Shown here in pieces: positions 50,769 to 58,587 of a stretch of 64,000 nucleotides of DNA (its first letter is position 1; each line of letters opens with the position of its first letter). The notes beneath the pieces are model-generated. The model ran no database searches, was not told where the DNA came from, and was given only the letters and a program-made list of their open reading frames with translations. The DNA lies in assembly GCA_963835735.1 (NCBI GenBank), contig CAWIGP010000009.1, positions 186,001-250,000 on the forward strand, read 5' to 3'. Source of the DNA: DASQMT01 sp963835735. GTDB taxonomy: Bacteria > Actinomycetota > Thermoleophilia > Solirubrobacterales > Solirubrobacteraceae. The position numbers were made by a program, and so were the translations under genes.

Positions 50769-51260
50769 TCAGGACCGCGTCTCCTGCCAGCGCACGCGGC
50801 TCTCCTCGATCAGCCGCAGCGCGACGTCGCGCTCGTACCAGCCGTCGACGACCACCTCCTTGCCCTCGGGCTGCTTGTAGATCGAGAAGAAGTGCTCGAT
50901 CTCCGTGCGCAGCTGGCCGGGCAGGTCGGAGAGCTCGCGCATGTCGCTCCAGTTCGGGTCCTCGTGCGGGACGCAGAGGATCTTGTCGTCCTGGCCCTTG
51001 TCGTCGCTCATCCGGAGCACCGCGATCGCGGTGACCGGGATCACGCAGCCCGAGAACGTCGGCTCGGACACGCAGATCATCGCGTCGAGCGGGTCGCCGT
51101 CCTCGCCCAGCGTGTCGGTCACGAAGCCGTAATCGGTCGGGTACACGACCGAGGAGAACAGGAAGCGGTCGAGCTTGATCCCGCCCATTTCCTCGTCCCA
51201 CTCGTACTTGTTGCGCGAGCCCTTCGGGATCTCGACGAGGCAGTGCAGGGGCTCGTCCAT
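50769..51260 (-). CDS. ppa: Inorganic pyrophosphatase (family I)
   Basis: This is a 163-residue soluble type-I pyrophosphatase. Active-site residues are visible: Glu and Lys in VEIPKGSRNKYEWDEEMGG near 9-27, the GEDGDPLDAM motif with three metal-binding aspartates at 52-61, and DDKGQDDKIL near 85-94. It hydrolyses pyrophosphate released by biosynthesis. It is transcribed in the same direction as asparaginase. The cupin gene lies upstream on the same strand. Highly expressed in most cells. No unusual features. Confidence 0.96.
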   Translation of the reverse strand: MDEPLHCLVEIPKGSRNKYEWDEEMGGIKLDRFLFSSVVYPTDYGFVTDTLGEDGDPLDAMICVSEPTFSGCVIPVTAIAVLRMSDDKGQDDKILCVPHEDPNWSDMRELSDLPGQLRTEIEHFFSIYKQPEGKEVVVDGWYERDVALRLIEESRVRWQETRS

Positions 51261-51286
51261 GGGGCGCCAACCTTAGTCGGCGGGCG

Positions 51287-51683
51287 CTAGCGGGCGCTCG
51301 TCTCGCCCTCGGGCAGCAGCCCGTCGCGCCCGACGTAGCCGCCGGCGCCCCCGATGCACACGTAGACCGCGTCCTCGGTCGTCGGACGTGTTGCGCATCG
51401 AACGCACCGTCGGCGGGTCGACGCGGGCGAAGCTGCCCGGGCCGAGCGTCTGGGTCGCACCGTCGCCGAAGCGGAACTCGATCGTGCCGCTGTGGACGAA
51501 GTAGAGCTCCTCCTGGCGCTCGTGCATGTGCCGCCTGGACGCGTAGCCCGGCGGCAGCACGACCGCGTTGACGCCGAACGCGGTCACGCCGAGCTCCTTG
51601 CGCACCTTGCGGAAGCCCGGGCCCTCGCCCATCGCGTCGATGCTGCCGACGGCCCAGCCGTCACCGGTGGTGGTCTGCGTCAT
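51287..51683 (-). pseudogene. Cupin-domain protein, frameshifted in its last third
   Basis: ATG 51683 reads MTQTTTGDGWAVGSIDAM, then VNAVVLPPGYASRRHMHERQ. The cupin metal-binding motif is HMHERQEE near 61-68 with a Glu-rich loop, and the barrel continues with RFGDGATQTLGPGSFARVDP. Near 51382 the frame changes, and the normal end YVCIGGAGGYVGRDGLLPEG continues in another frame to 51287. Removing one base near GACGACC restores it (coding length 3n+1). It is overlapped by the stop of the TSUP gene upstream, so cupin-TSUP-TSUP form one operon. Small metal-binding cupins can be isomerases or dioxygenases. Confidence 0.75.
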
Positions 51684-52067
51684 GCGGTCTCCTCTTGCTC
51701 GTTGCGCAGCGCGCGCCGCGCGAGCTGGTACGCGGCGATCAGCTGGAGGATGGCGAACGACACCTCCAAGCGCGCGCTCCGGGACCGCGTTCGCCAGCGC
51801 CACGCCGCCGGCCGCGCCGCCTGCGGCGAGCACCCCGAGCACCAGCCCGTCGCGCGTGCGCAGGTTGCCGTAGCGGTACTGGCTCGCCGCGCCGACGAAC
51901 GCGGCCGGGATGATGGCGAGCAGCGACGTCGCCTGCGCGTCGAGCTGCGAGAGCCCGAGGAACAGCACGAGCGCCGGCACGAACAGCACGCCGCCGCCGA
52001 TCCCCAGCAGGCCCGCGGCCGTGCCGGCGAGGAAGCCGACCGCGATCACGCCGGCGACTTCGATCAT
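51680..52067 (-). pseudogene. Half-size TSUP (TauE/SafE-like) membrane protein 1, frameshifted
   Basis: Start ATG 52067 (MIEVAGVIAVGFLAGTAA). Four hydrophobic segments are predicted, and the TSUP signature GLLGIGGGVLFVPALVLFLG is present with DAQATSLLAIIPAAFVGAAS. Near 51775 the frame moves: LEVSFAILQLIAAYQLARRA continues in another frame, ending at 51680. The gained base is probably one G in CTTGGAGG. Coding length 3n+1. The corrected protein is about 128 residues, half of the usual 240-280-residue TSUP. The next gene upstream (52064-52418) is the other half-size member, so the pair probably forms a heterodimer. Substrates of TSUP proteins are anions such as sulfite or organosulfonates. Confidence 0.75.
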
Positions 52068-52418
52068 GCGAGCAGCACGACGGCCGAGGCGACCATGAAC
52101 AGCGCGAACCCGCCGGCGATCGAGCGCGTCGGGATCCGCTGCTGCAGCGCGGTGCCGGCCAGCGCGCCACCGATCGCCGGGGCGCCGATGAGCAGGCGCC
52201 TTGGCCACGTCCACGTTCCCGTAAGCGCCCTGCAGAGCGGCCGCGCAGGAGGCGATGACGACGATCGCGACGAGCGAGGTGCCGGCCGCCTCGCGCTCCC
52301 CGTACCCGAGCCAGAGAATCAGCAGCGGGACGATCACCACGCCTCCGCCGACGCCGAACAGCCCCGAGAACGCGCCGGCCGCCGTGCCCACCACGGCGAG
52401 CTTCAGGCCACGGGGCAT
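52064..52418 (-). pseudogene. Half-size TSUP membrane protein 2, frameshifted
   Basis: ATG 52418 (MPRGLKLAVVGTAAGAFS) starts a protein with the TSUP signature LFGVGGGVVIVPLLILWLGY, then EREAAGTSLVAIVVIASCAA. Near 52200 the frame changes, and LLIGAPAIGGALAGTALQQR and then IAGGFALFMVASAVVLLA finish the protein. Coding length 3n+1. One G too many in CCAAGG fits, giving VAKRLLIG. The corrected product is about 117 residues. It overlaps the TSUP 1 gene by four bases. It is divergent from otsB with 19 bp between the starts. Confidence 0.75.
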
Positions 52419-52437
52419 CGCTCGGCATACTAGGGCG

Positions 52438-53244
52438 ATGCCGCCGACGGACGCCGCGCTCGTCACGCTGCTGGAGCCGCTGCGGAGGGACCCGGAGCGG
52501 TCGGCGGTACTGCTGGACGTCGACGGCGTGCTCGCGCCGATCGTCTCGCAGCCCGACGACGCCCACATGCCGGAGACCACGCGGCGGCCGCTGATCGAGG
52601 TCGCGCGTCTGTACCGGACGGTGGCCTGCGTCTCCGGGCGGCGCGCGTCCGATGCGCGCCGGATCGTCTCGCTCGGCTCGATCGCCTACCTCGGCAACCA
52701 CGGCTCGGAGGTGCTCCGTCCCGGCGCGATCGCGCCCGAGCCGGATCGCGAGCTGCAGGCGTGGACGCGGCGTGTGCAGGGGTTCATGCACGAGGCCTAC
52801 GGCGAGGAGCTCAAGCGCCTGCGCGTGCGGCTGGAGGACAAGGAGGCGATCGCGGCGCTGCACTGGCGCGGGGTGCCCGACGAGGAGGGCGCCGAGGCCG
52901 CGATCCGCGCGGTCGCCGAGCGCGCCGAGGCGGCCGGCTACAAGACCCACTGGGGCCGCAAGGTGCTCGAGATCCGGCCACCGGTGCGGATCGACAAGGG
53001 CGTGGGGATCGTCGCTCTGCTGCGCGATTCGGACCACGAGGCCGCGCTCTACGTCGGCGACGACACGACCGACCTCGACGCGTTCCGGGGCCTGGGCGAG
53101 CTGGTCGAGATGGGCCGCGTCAGGACCGCCGTGTGCGTCGGCGTGCGCTCCGACGAGGGACCCCCGGAGCTCGAGGCGGAGGCGGACGCCATGGTCGACG
53201 GCACCGCCGGCGTGCGCGAGCTGCTGAAGGCCCTGCTGGCCTGA
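52438..53244 (+). CDS. otsB: Trehalose-phosphatase
   Basis: This is a 268-residue HAD-type trehalose-6-phosphate phosphatase. Motif I is LLDVDGVLAPI with Asp27 and Asp29, an unusual LAPI instead of TLAPI. SGR(R) (motif II) lies in VACVSGRRASDARRIV. The cap is short. Motif III Lys is in KGVGIVALLRDSDHEAALYV, and motif IV is VGDDTTDLDAF. It dephosphorylates trehalose-6-phosphate, the last step of trehalose synthesis. OtsA is not in the window. The 166-residue membrane protein follows with a 7-bp gap. Divergent from the TSUP/cupin operon. Confidence 0.9.
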   Translation: MPPTDAALVTLLEPLRRDPERSAVLLDVDGVLAPIVSQPDDAHMPETTRRPLIEVARLYRTVACVSGRRASDARRIVSLGSIAYLGNHGSEVLRPGAIAPEPDRELQAWTRRVQGFMHEAYGEELKRLRVRLEDKEAIAALHWRGVPDEEGAEAAIRAVAERAEAAGYKTHWGRKVLEIRPPVRIDKGVGIVALLRDSDHEAALYVGDDTTDLDAFRGLGELVEMGRVRTAVCVGVRSDEGPPELEAEADAMVDGTAGVRELLKALLA

Positions 53245-53251
53245 CGCGCGC

Positions 53252-53752
53252 GTGCGGTTCGTCGACTTCCTCAAGGCGACCGTCATGCTCAGCGCGAGCG
53301 CGGCGACGGTGCTCGCTGCGCTGACCGTGCTCCAAGTGGCGCGCGAGGACGACCAGACGCAGATCGAGGTCGCCGTCGGTTGGTGGCTCGTGGCGGCCGG
53401 AATCGGCGGCTGGCTCGGGCGCCGCAACGCGGCCTCGCCGCCGATCGCCCGCCTCCTCGCCGATGCGCGGATGCAGATGTCGCTGCCCGAGCTGCGGCCG
53501 GGTCTGACGCTGATCAACCGGCTGTGGCCGCTGCTGTTCTCCACGGTCGGCGCGGGGATCCTCGGCATCTTCCTGCCGCAGGTGTCCGCCGTCGCGGCGG
53601 GCTTCGCGATCATCTGGGCGCTGGGCTGGCGCCGCCAGGAGGCGGCGGTGAGCGCGATCGAGGAACGCGACGGCTTCCGCTTCTACGTCGACCGGACGCC
53701 GCCGTGGGCGCCGATCCGGCTGGTCCGCACGCCTGGGTTGATGGCGGGCTGA
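53252..53752 (+). CDS. Membrane protein of unknown function
   Basis: This is a 166-residue protein with start GTG 53252, 7 bp after otsB. Four hydrophobic stretches: about 8-26 (TVMLSASAATVLAALTVLQ), 42-56 (VGWWLVAAGIGGWLG), 90-111 (RLWPLLFSTVGAGILGIFLPQV) and 112-126 (SAVAAGFAIIWALGW). A soluble C-terminal tail RRQEAAVSAIEERDGFRFYV is followed by a Pro/Arg-rich end. No family is recognised. Its proximity to otsB suggests one transcript, possibly in envelope or osmotic stress. The next gene on the same strand is separated by repeat-derived sequence. Confidence 0.7.
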   Translation: MRFVDFLKATVMLSASAATVLAALTVLQVAREDDQTQIEVAVGWWLVAAGIGGWLGRRNAASPPIARLLADARMQMSLPELRPGLTLINRLWPLLFSTVGAGILGIFLPQVSAVAAGFAIIWALGWRRQEAAVSAIEERDGFRFYVDRTPPWAPIRLVRTPGLMAG

Positions 53753-53815
53753 GTGGGCGCCGATCCGGTTCAGGCACGGCGGCCGCTCCGACTGCCCGCC
53801 GGCGGCGCCGGCGAA

Positions 53816-53838
53816 CGGCGGCATTGAGGGTGGCGCGG
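53816..53838. repeat. Fragment of nested-palindrome element (left arm)
   Basis: GCGGCATTGAGGGTGGCGCGG is the left-arm type of the element family and reaches the ATG of the glycosyltransferase gene. A degenerate right-arm-like GCTCCGACTGCCCGCC lies at 53786-53801, but no strong palindrome remains. It therefore looks like an eroded copy. Confidence 0.5.
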
Positions 53839-54813
53839 ATGGGGGCGCCGGACATCCTCGTGGTGGCGCTCGGCGGGACGGCCGGGTTGCGCGCGTCCGA
53901 CGATGCGTTCGTGGGTGCTCTGCGGCGGGCGGGCGTGTCGGTTGCGTTCGCGCGCGTCGCGGCGGCGCGCGAGCCGCGCACGCTCGCGCTCACCGACCTG
54001 GCGTGGGCGGTGCCCGCGCGGCGGGCGGCGAAGCGGGCGCTGGCGGCGCGACCGCGCGCGATCGTCTACGCGACGACCACGGCCGCGCTGCTCTGGCCCG
54101 AGCCAGGGGCGATCCGCTTCGACTCGCCGGCCGCCGCGAACCGGCCCGGTCGCCACGGCATCTGGCAGCGGCCGGTCGAGCGGCGCCGCTTCGCCGCCGC
54201 GCCGCTGCTGCTGCCCACGAGCGCGGGCGCGCTCGCGGAGGCGCCGGCGCCGCACGGGCCGGCGATCGTCGTGCCGATCCCGGTCGCACCGTCTGGCCCG
54301 CACCTGAGCGCGCGCGACATCGCCGCGATCACCTACGGCGCCAATCCGCACAAGAAGGGCCTCGACCGCGTACTCGCGGCATGGCGCTCGGCGCGCCGGC
54401 CCGGCGAGACGCTCGTGGTCGCGGGGGTCTCGGGGCGCGACGAGGACGGCATCCGCTACACGGGCATGGTCGCGCCCGCCGAGTACCGGGCGCTGCTGCG
54501 CCGTGCGCGCGTGTTCGTCACCGCGCCGCGCTGGGAGGACTATGGGCTGGCGCAGCTCGAGGCGCTCGCCGACGGGTGCGTGCTCGTGACGAACGAGGCG
54601 CCGGGGCCATACGCAGCGCTGCCGCTGGCGCGCGAGCTCGATTCGCGGCTCGTGGGCGACGGGCTGGCCGGCGCGCTGCGGGTCGCGCTCGACGACCCGG
54701 TCGACGGGTATGCGGAGCGGGCGCGCGCGCTGCTGGCACCTTTCACGCCGGCCGCCGTGGATCGCGTCGTAGCGGAGCGGGTGGTGCCGGCGCTGCTGTA
54801 CGGCAGGCTTTGA
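53839..54813 (+). CDS. Glycosyltransferase, GT4-like (GT-B fold)
   Basis: This is a 324-residue transferase. The C-terminal half has the GT-B donor-binding Rossmann features: YGANPHKKGLDRVLAAWRSA near 170, GETLVVAGVSGRDEDG near 195, and the key ARVFVTAPRWEDYGLAQLEA then LADGCVLVTNEAPGPYAALP near 230-270, with the conserved E of EDYGLAQLEAL replacing EGFGLxxLEA. The N-terminal half is short and lacks a classical acceptor-domain signature. It transfers a sugar from a nucleotide donor to an unknown acceptor. The start ATG 53839 borders the repeat fragment, and a GTG nine bases upstream is possible. Confidence 0.8.
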   Translation: MGAPDILVVALGGTAGLRASDDAFVGALRRAGVSVAFARVAAAREPRTLALTDLAWAVPARRAAKRALAARPRAIVYATTTAALLWPEPGAIRFDSPAAANRPGRHGIWQRPVERRRFAAAPLLLPTSAGALAEAPAPHGPAIVVPIPVAPSGPHLSARDIAAITYGANPHKKGLDRVLAAWRSARRPGETLVVAGVSGRDEDGIRYTGMVAPAEYRALLRRARVFVTAPRWEDYGLAQLEALADGCVLVTNEAPGPYAALPLARELDSRLVGDGLAGALRVALDDPVDGYAERARALLAPFTPAAVDRVVAERVVPALLYGRL

Positions 54814-54970
54814 GGGAAGGCCCGGAACGCGGCCGCGCTCACGCGGGGCGCTTTGACCACCACATGGGTGGTCAAGGCGCCCCGGGTCGTCCCGAGGCGG
54901 AATCTCAGTCAGCATTCGAACGCTCGTCCGCCGCGGCAGTCCGCGCCCCTCCTCAAAAGCCCGCAGTACA
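54803..54970. repeat. Nested-palindrome element E with an inner 17-bp hairpin
   Basis: The 190-bp gap 54814-55003 has no gene. Outer arms GGCAGGCTTTGAGGGAAGG (54803-54821) and CCTCCTCAAAAGCCCGCAG (54949-54967) are imperfect inverse copies. Inside is GGGGCGCTTTGACCACC (54845-54861) with loop ACATG and GGTGGTCAAGGCGCCCC (54867-54883), one mismatch only. The inner hairpin could also terminate the glycosyltransferase transcript. The outer arms match the element family at 5.0, 23.4 and 43.9 kb. Confidence 0.75.
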
Positions 54971-55003
54971 CCAGCGGCGGCGCAACAGACAGCGACCCGC
55001 GCC

Positions 55004-55318
55004 TCAACCCACAGCGCGTAGCGCCGCCGTCACCACGGCCGCGATCGCGACGACCACGATCACCGACGCCCCGCGCCACGCCGCGATGCTCGCGAGCGCG
55101 ACCCCGACGGTGTCGGCCCCGACCGCCAGGTCGCGCCCGTCCGCGAGCGCCTGGGTCACCACGAGCGCCGCGAACAGCGCCGGCGCCATCATCGCGACGA
55201 TCGACGAGAACCATCCCGGGAGCGTGCGGCCGCCCAGCACGGCCGGGCCGGCGCCCTTGATCGCCATCGTGATCACGGCGCAGGCGGCGATCAGGGCGAC
55301 GCTCGTTCCGGTGCTCAT
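55004..55318 (-). CDS. azlD: Branched-chain amino acid exporter small subunit AzlD
   Basis: This is a 104-residue membrane protein with four helices: TSVALIAACAVITMAIKGAG near 4-23, WFSSIVAMMAPALFAALVVT near 35-55, ADTVGVALASIAAWRGAS near 70-87, and VIVVVAIAAVVTAALRAV near 88-103. Its ATG (55318) overlaps the azlC stop. AzlC and AzlD together export branched-chain amino acids or a related compound, energised by proton motive force. AzlD is the small partner, without which AzlC is inactive. The pair is common in actinobacteria. Confidence 0.88.
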   Translation of the reverse strand: MSTGTSVALIAACAVITMAIKGAGPAVLGGRTLPGWFSSIVAMMAPALFAALVVTQALADGRDLAVGADTVGVALASIAAWRGASVIVVVAIAAVVTAALRAVG

Positions 55319-55977
55319 CCCGCGCGGCGCCGGATCAGGCCGAGCAGCGACGCCAGCGACGCCACCAGCACCGGCACGCCGGCCGGCGCGACCGGGATCA
55401 GCACCAGCGCGATCAGCGCACCCGCGGCGGCGACGCCGACCGCGCGCCCGCTGCGCGTCTCGGCGATCAGCAGCGCCATGAAGAACGCCGGGTAGATCGC
55501 GTCCAGGCCGTACGTCTCCGGGTCGCCGAGCGCGGAGCCGGCGACCACGCCGACCACGGTCCCGGTCACCCACGCCACGTACTGGATCGCGCTGGAGCCG
55601 AACAGGACGTGGCGGTCGAAGCCGCCCTCGCCGTCCGACGCCAGCGCCCACGACGCGTCGACCACGGTCTGCCCCTGCGCCGCCCGCGCGGCGGCACGGC
55701 CCGGCAGCGAAGGCCCGATCGCGATCCCCATCGGCAGGAAGCGCGAGTTCATCAGCGCCGCGGCCCCGATCGCCGAGCCCAGCCCGCCGCCCCCGCCGAT
55801 GATCGACAGCGCCGCGATCTGCGCCGAGCCGGCGAACACGATCGCCGACATCGCGATCGCCGCCCAGGCGGGCATGCCGACGTCGCGGGCGAGCACGCCG
55901 AACGACGCCGCCAGCAGCCCGCCGGCGATCGCGAACGGCACCGCGGCGCGGACGCCGGCGCGGAACCCCGCGCTCAT
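55315..55977 (-). CDS. azlC: Branched-chain amino acid exporter large subunit AzlC
   Basis: This is a 220-residue AzlC-family membrane protein with about six or seven helices. Characteristic segments are VPFAIAGGLLAASFGVLARD near 13-32, MSAIVFAGSAQIAALSIIGG near 43-62 and LMNSRFLPMGIAIGPSLP near 75-92. WALASDGEGGFDRHVLFGSS and ALGDPETYGLDAIYPAFFMA also match the family. It pairs with AzlD. Its ATG overlaps the stop of polX by four bases, an operon without obvious functional link. Confidence 0.9.
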   Translation of the reverse strand: MSAGFRAGVRAAVPFAIAGGLLAASFGVLARDVGMPAWAAIAMSAIVFAGSAQIAALSIIGGGGGLGSAIGAAALMNSRFLPMGIAIGPSLPGRAAARAAQGQTVVDASWALASDGEGGFDRHVLFGSSAIQYVAWVTGTVVGVVAGSALGDPETYGLDAIYPAFFMALLIAETRSGRAVGVAAAGALIALVLIPVAPAGVPVLVASLASLLGLIRRRAG

Positions 55978-57710
55978 GCGACGGCGCGGCTCCGCTTCCG
56001 CAGCTTGTCGAGCTCCGCCCACGGGCGGGTGTTGGCGACCTGCGCGGGCGTGAGCCAGGCGCGCCGCGCGGTCGCGATCGCGAACGGCATCTGGCCGAAC
56101 TCGTCCACCGAGTGCGCATCGGAGTCGAGCACGATCAGCACGCCGGCCTCGGCGGCGGCGCGGGCTTGGATCTCGTTCAGGTCGCGCCGGTCGGGCGAGG
56201 CGTTGATCTCGAGCATCGTGTGCGTGCGCGCGGCGGCCTCGATCACCTGCTCGATGTCGACCGCGTACGGCGCGCGCGACACGATCTTGCGCCCGGTCGG
56301 GTGCCCGATCACGTCGACGTACGGATGCTCGATCGCCGCCACCATGCGCGCGGTCATGTCGGCCTCGGACATGCCGAACGACGTGTGCACCGAAGCGACC
56401 ACCCAGTCGAGCTGGGCGAGCAGCTCCTCGTCGTAGTCGACGCTGCCGTCCGTCAGCACGTTCGTCTCGGTCCCGATCAGCAGCTCGAAGCCGTCGAGCG
56501 AAGCGTTCAGCGCTCGCACGCGCTCGATCTGCTCGCGCAGCGCGTCGGGCGTGACGTGGTCGCCGAACCCGTGCGTCGCAGAGTGGTCGGTGATCGCGAG
56601 GTACTCGTAGCCCCTGGCGCGCGCGGCCTCGACCATCGCCTCGACGTCCTGCTGCCCGTCCGACAAGATCGTGTGGCAGTGCAGGTCGCCGCGCACGGCA
56701 TCGAGCGTGATCAGGTCCGGCAGCTCGCCCGCGGCGGCGGCCTCGAGCTCGCCGCGCCCCTCGCGCAGCTCGGGCGGGATCCACGGCAGGCCGAGCCGCT
56801 CGTAGACCTCCTCCTCGGTCGCGCAGCGCGTCGTCTCCCCCGTGGCGTCGTCGAGGATCCCGTACTCCGACACGTGCAGCCCGCGCCGGACGGCGGCCTC
56901 GCGCAGCGCCACGTTGTGCGCCTTCGAGCCGGTGAAGTGCTGAAGCACGTTGCCGAACTGGTCGGGCGCGACGATCTTCAGGTCGGCGGTCATGCCCGCG
57001 TGGAGCACGACGCGCGCGCCGGCCTCGCCCGACTGGGCGACGGAGTCGACCAGCGGGTGGTTCACGAGCACGGCGACCAGCGCCGCCGGATCGGCGGCGG
57101 TGGCGACGATGTCGAGGTCCTTGACGGCGTCGGCGCTGCGGCGCAGCGAGCCCGCCAGCTCCACCTGGTCGGCGCCCGGCGCCGCGCGCAGCGCGTCCGC
57201 GAGCTCCTCGGCGACAGGCAGCGCGCGCGACAGCAGCCAGCGCGGCGCCGGCGTGCCGTCGTGCCCGGCGGCGAGCGTCTCGAGCAGCTTCTCCTCCGCC
57301 TTCGCACCGAACCCGCGCAGTCCGCGCAGCTGCTGGGCCTCGGCCGCCTCGCGCAGCTTCTCGAGCGAGTCGATGCCGAGCTCGTCGTACAGCCGGCGCG
57401 CGCGTTTGGGGCCGAAGCCGGGCAGGTGCATCATCGCGATCAGCCCGCTCGGGAACTGCGCCCGCAGCTTCTGCGACTGCTTCATGTCGCCGGTGTCGAT
57501 CAGGACCTGGAGCTTCTCCTCCAGCGTCTTGCCGATGCCCGGCAGGTCGGTCACCTTGCCGTCGCGGATGAGCTGCTCGACCGACACGGTGGCCTCGCGG
57601 ACGGTGCGCGCCGCGGTGCGGTAGGCCAGGACGCGGTACTGGACAGCGCCGTCCAGCTCGTAGAGGTCCCCGAGCTCGTCCAGGGCGGCGGCGATCTGTG
57701 CGTTCGTCAC
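55974..57710 (-). CDS. polX: Bacterial PolX: DNA polymerase beta-like with PHP exonuclease
   Basis: This is a 578-residue bacterial family-X DNA polymerase/3'-5' exonuclease. The helix-hairpin-helix and 8-kDa region come first (VTDLPGIGKTLEEKLQVLID and LPGFGPKRARRLYDELGIDS). The nucleotidyltransferase core follows, with AGSLRRSADAVKDLDIVATA carrying catalytic Asp residues. The C-terminal PHP domain has DLHCHTILSDGQQDVEAMVE, ITDHSATHGFGDHVTPDALR, VVASVHTSFGMSEADMTARM and DSDAHSVDEFG, complete metal sites. It fills gaps during base-excision repair and proofreads with the PHP domain. Start ATG 57710. Confidence 0.94.
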   Translation of the reverse strand: MTNAQIAAALDELGDLYELDGAVQYRVLAYRTAARTVREATVSVEQLIRDGKVTDLPGIGKTLEEKLQVLIDTGDMKQSQKLRAQFPSGLIAMMHLPGFGPKRARRLYDELGIDSLEKLREAAEAQQLRGLRGFGAKAEEKLLETLAAGHDGTPAPRWLLSRALPVAEELADALRAAPGADQVELAGSLRRSADAVKDLDIVATAADPAALVAVLVNHPLVDSVAQSGEAGARVVLHAGMTADLKIVAPDQFGNVLQHFTGSKAHNVALREAAVRRGLHVSEYGILDDATGETTRCATEEEVYERLGLPWIPPELREGRGELEAAAAGELPDLITLDAVRGDLHCHTILSDGQQDVEAMVEAARARGYEYLAITDHSATHGFGDHVTPDALREQIERVRALNASLDGFELLIGTETNVLTDGSVDYDEELLAQLDWVVASVHTSFGMSEADMTARMVAAIEHPYVDVIGHPTGRKIVSRAPYAVDIEQVIEAAARTHTMLEINASPDRRDLNEIQARAAAEAGVLIVLDSDAHSVDEFGQMPFAIATARRAWLTPAQVANTRPWAELDKLRKRSRAVA

Positions 57711-57764
57711 ATTCCCTAGCCTACGCGGCTACAGGCGCGCGGCGAGGCTGCCGATCCACGGGAG

Positions 57765-58568
57765 GTGATCGCGTCCGAGGAACTCGCGCTCGTCCGCGGC
57801 TGGGACGACACGCGCGACACGCTGCGGCGCTGGCGCGCGCGGCCGCTCGCCGCGCTCGGCCCGTGGGCGCTCGGCAGCCTCGCAATCGCGGTGGCGCTGC
57901 TGACCGCGACGTGGCTGGTCGCCACCCGGACGCCGCCCGACCCGACCGTCTGGGCGCCGACAGGACACTCCGAGTGGGGCGCCTTCGGGTTCATCCTCTA
58001 CCGCAACGGCCTGGTGCTGGCGCTGCACGCGATGGCGTGCGTGGCCGGCTTCATCGCCGGCTCCTCGCTGCCGGCCGCCGCGACCGGCGAACAACCGTTT
58101 CGCCTGCCAGGCGAGCGTGCTCGTTCCTCGCCGCTCGCCTTCGGCGACGTTACGGGCCTGCCAGGCGAGCGAGATCGGGTTTCGCCTGCGCGAGCGCGAC
58201 GTTACGGTCCGCTGGCCTTCGGCGACGCCCCGCAAGTCTGCCGGGCGGCGATGGGCTTCGTGGCCGCCGCGACGCTGTTCTCGCTCGCCACGCAGGCGTA
58301 CGCGCTCGGGCTGCAGGCGAGCAGCATCGCCGACGCCCACGGCGTCACGCCCGCGCTGCTGATCGCGAGCCTGCTCCCGCACGCGCTGCCGGAGCTGTGC
58401 GCGCTGTTCCTCCCGCTCGCCGCCTGGCTGCTGGCGAGCCGGCGGCGGGCGTGGGACGAGCTGCTGGCGGCCACGTTCGTGACGACGGCGGTCGCGGCGC
58501 CCGTGCTGATCGCCGCCGCCGCGGTCGAGGTGTGGCTCTCTCCGCACGTACTATCCTTTTTGAAGTAA
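57765..58568 (+). CDS. SpoIIM-like membrane protein with an internal repeat-derived insert
   Basis: This is a 267-residue protein of the SpoIIM (DUF95) type. Helices are at about 37-54, 82-99, 160-180, 193-212 and 235-258. The domain ends with LPHALPELCALFLPLAAWLL, a close match to SpoIIM. Between residues about 109 and 158 the protein has an Arg/Pro-rich stretch with duplicated LPGER and PLAFGD segments. It is encoded by palindromic DNA repeats and is absent from the usual hydrophobic layout, so it is probably an in-frame insertion in a cytoplasmic or external loop. The start is GTG 57765, immediately behind GGAGG, and may be inaccurate. In actinobacteria SpoIIM proteins work in non-sporulation contexts. 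Confidence 0.7.
   Translation: MIASEELALVRGWDDTRDTLRRWRARPLAALGPWALGSLAIAVALLTATWLVATRTPPDPTVWAPTGHSEWGAFGFILYRNGLVLALHAMACVAGFIAGSSLPAAATGEQPFRLPGERARSSPLAFGDVTGLPGERDRVSPARARRYGPLAFGDAPQVCRAAMGFVAAATLFSLATQAYALGLQASSIADAHGVTPALLIASLLPHALPELCALFLPLAAWLLASRRRAWDELLAATFVTTAVAAPVLIAAAAVEVWLSPHVLSFLK
58101..58229. repeat. Palindromic repeat array inside a coding sequence
   Basis: Two units each carry CTGCCAGGCGAGCG (58104-58117 and 58158-58171), the first within the perfect palindrome CGCCTGCCAGGCG (58101-58113), and a GCCTTCGGCGAC hairpin (58137-58148 and 58215-58226). The phrase GCGACGTTACGG occurs at 58144-58155 and 58196-58207. The total length is a multiple of three within the gene, so the reading frame is kept. 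Confidence 0.75.
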
Positions 58569-58587
58569 GCCCGCGACAAGGAGCGAC

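Noticed and set aside
3542..52418. Programmed +1 frameshifting as a shared mechanism
   Set aside because: The nine sites show no common slippery codon or stop codon at the shift. Read error or mutation is simpler.
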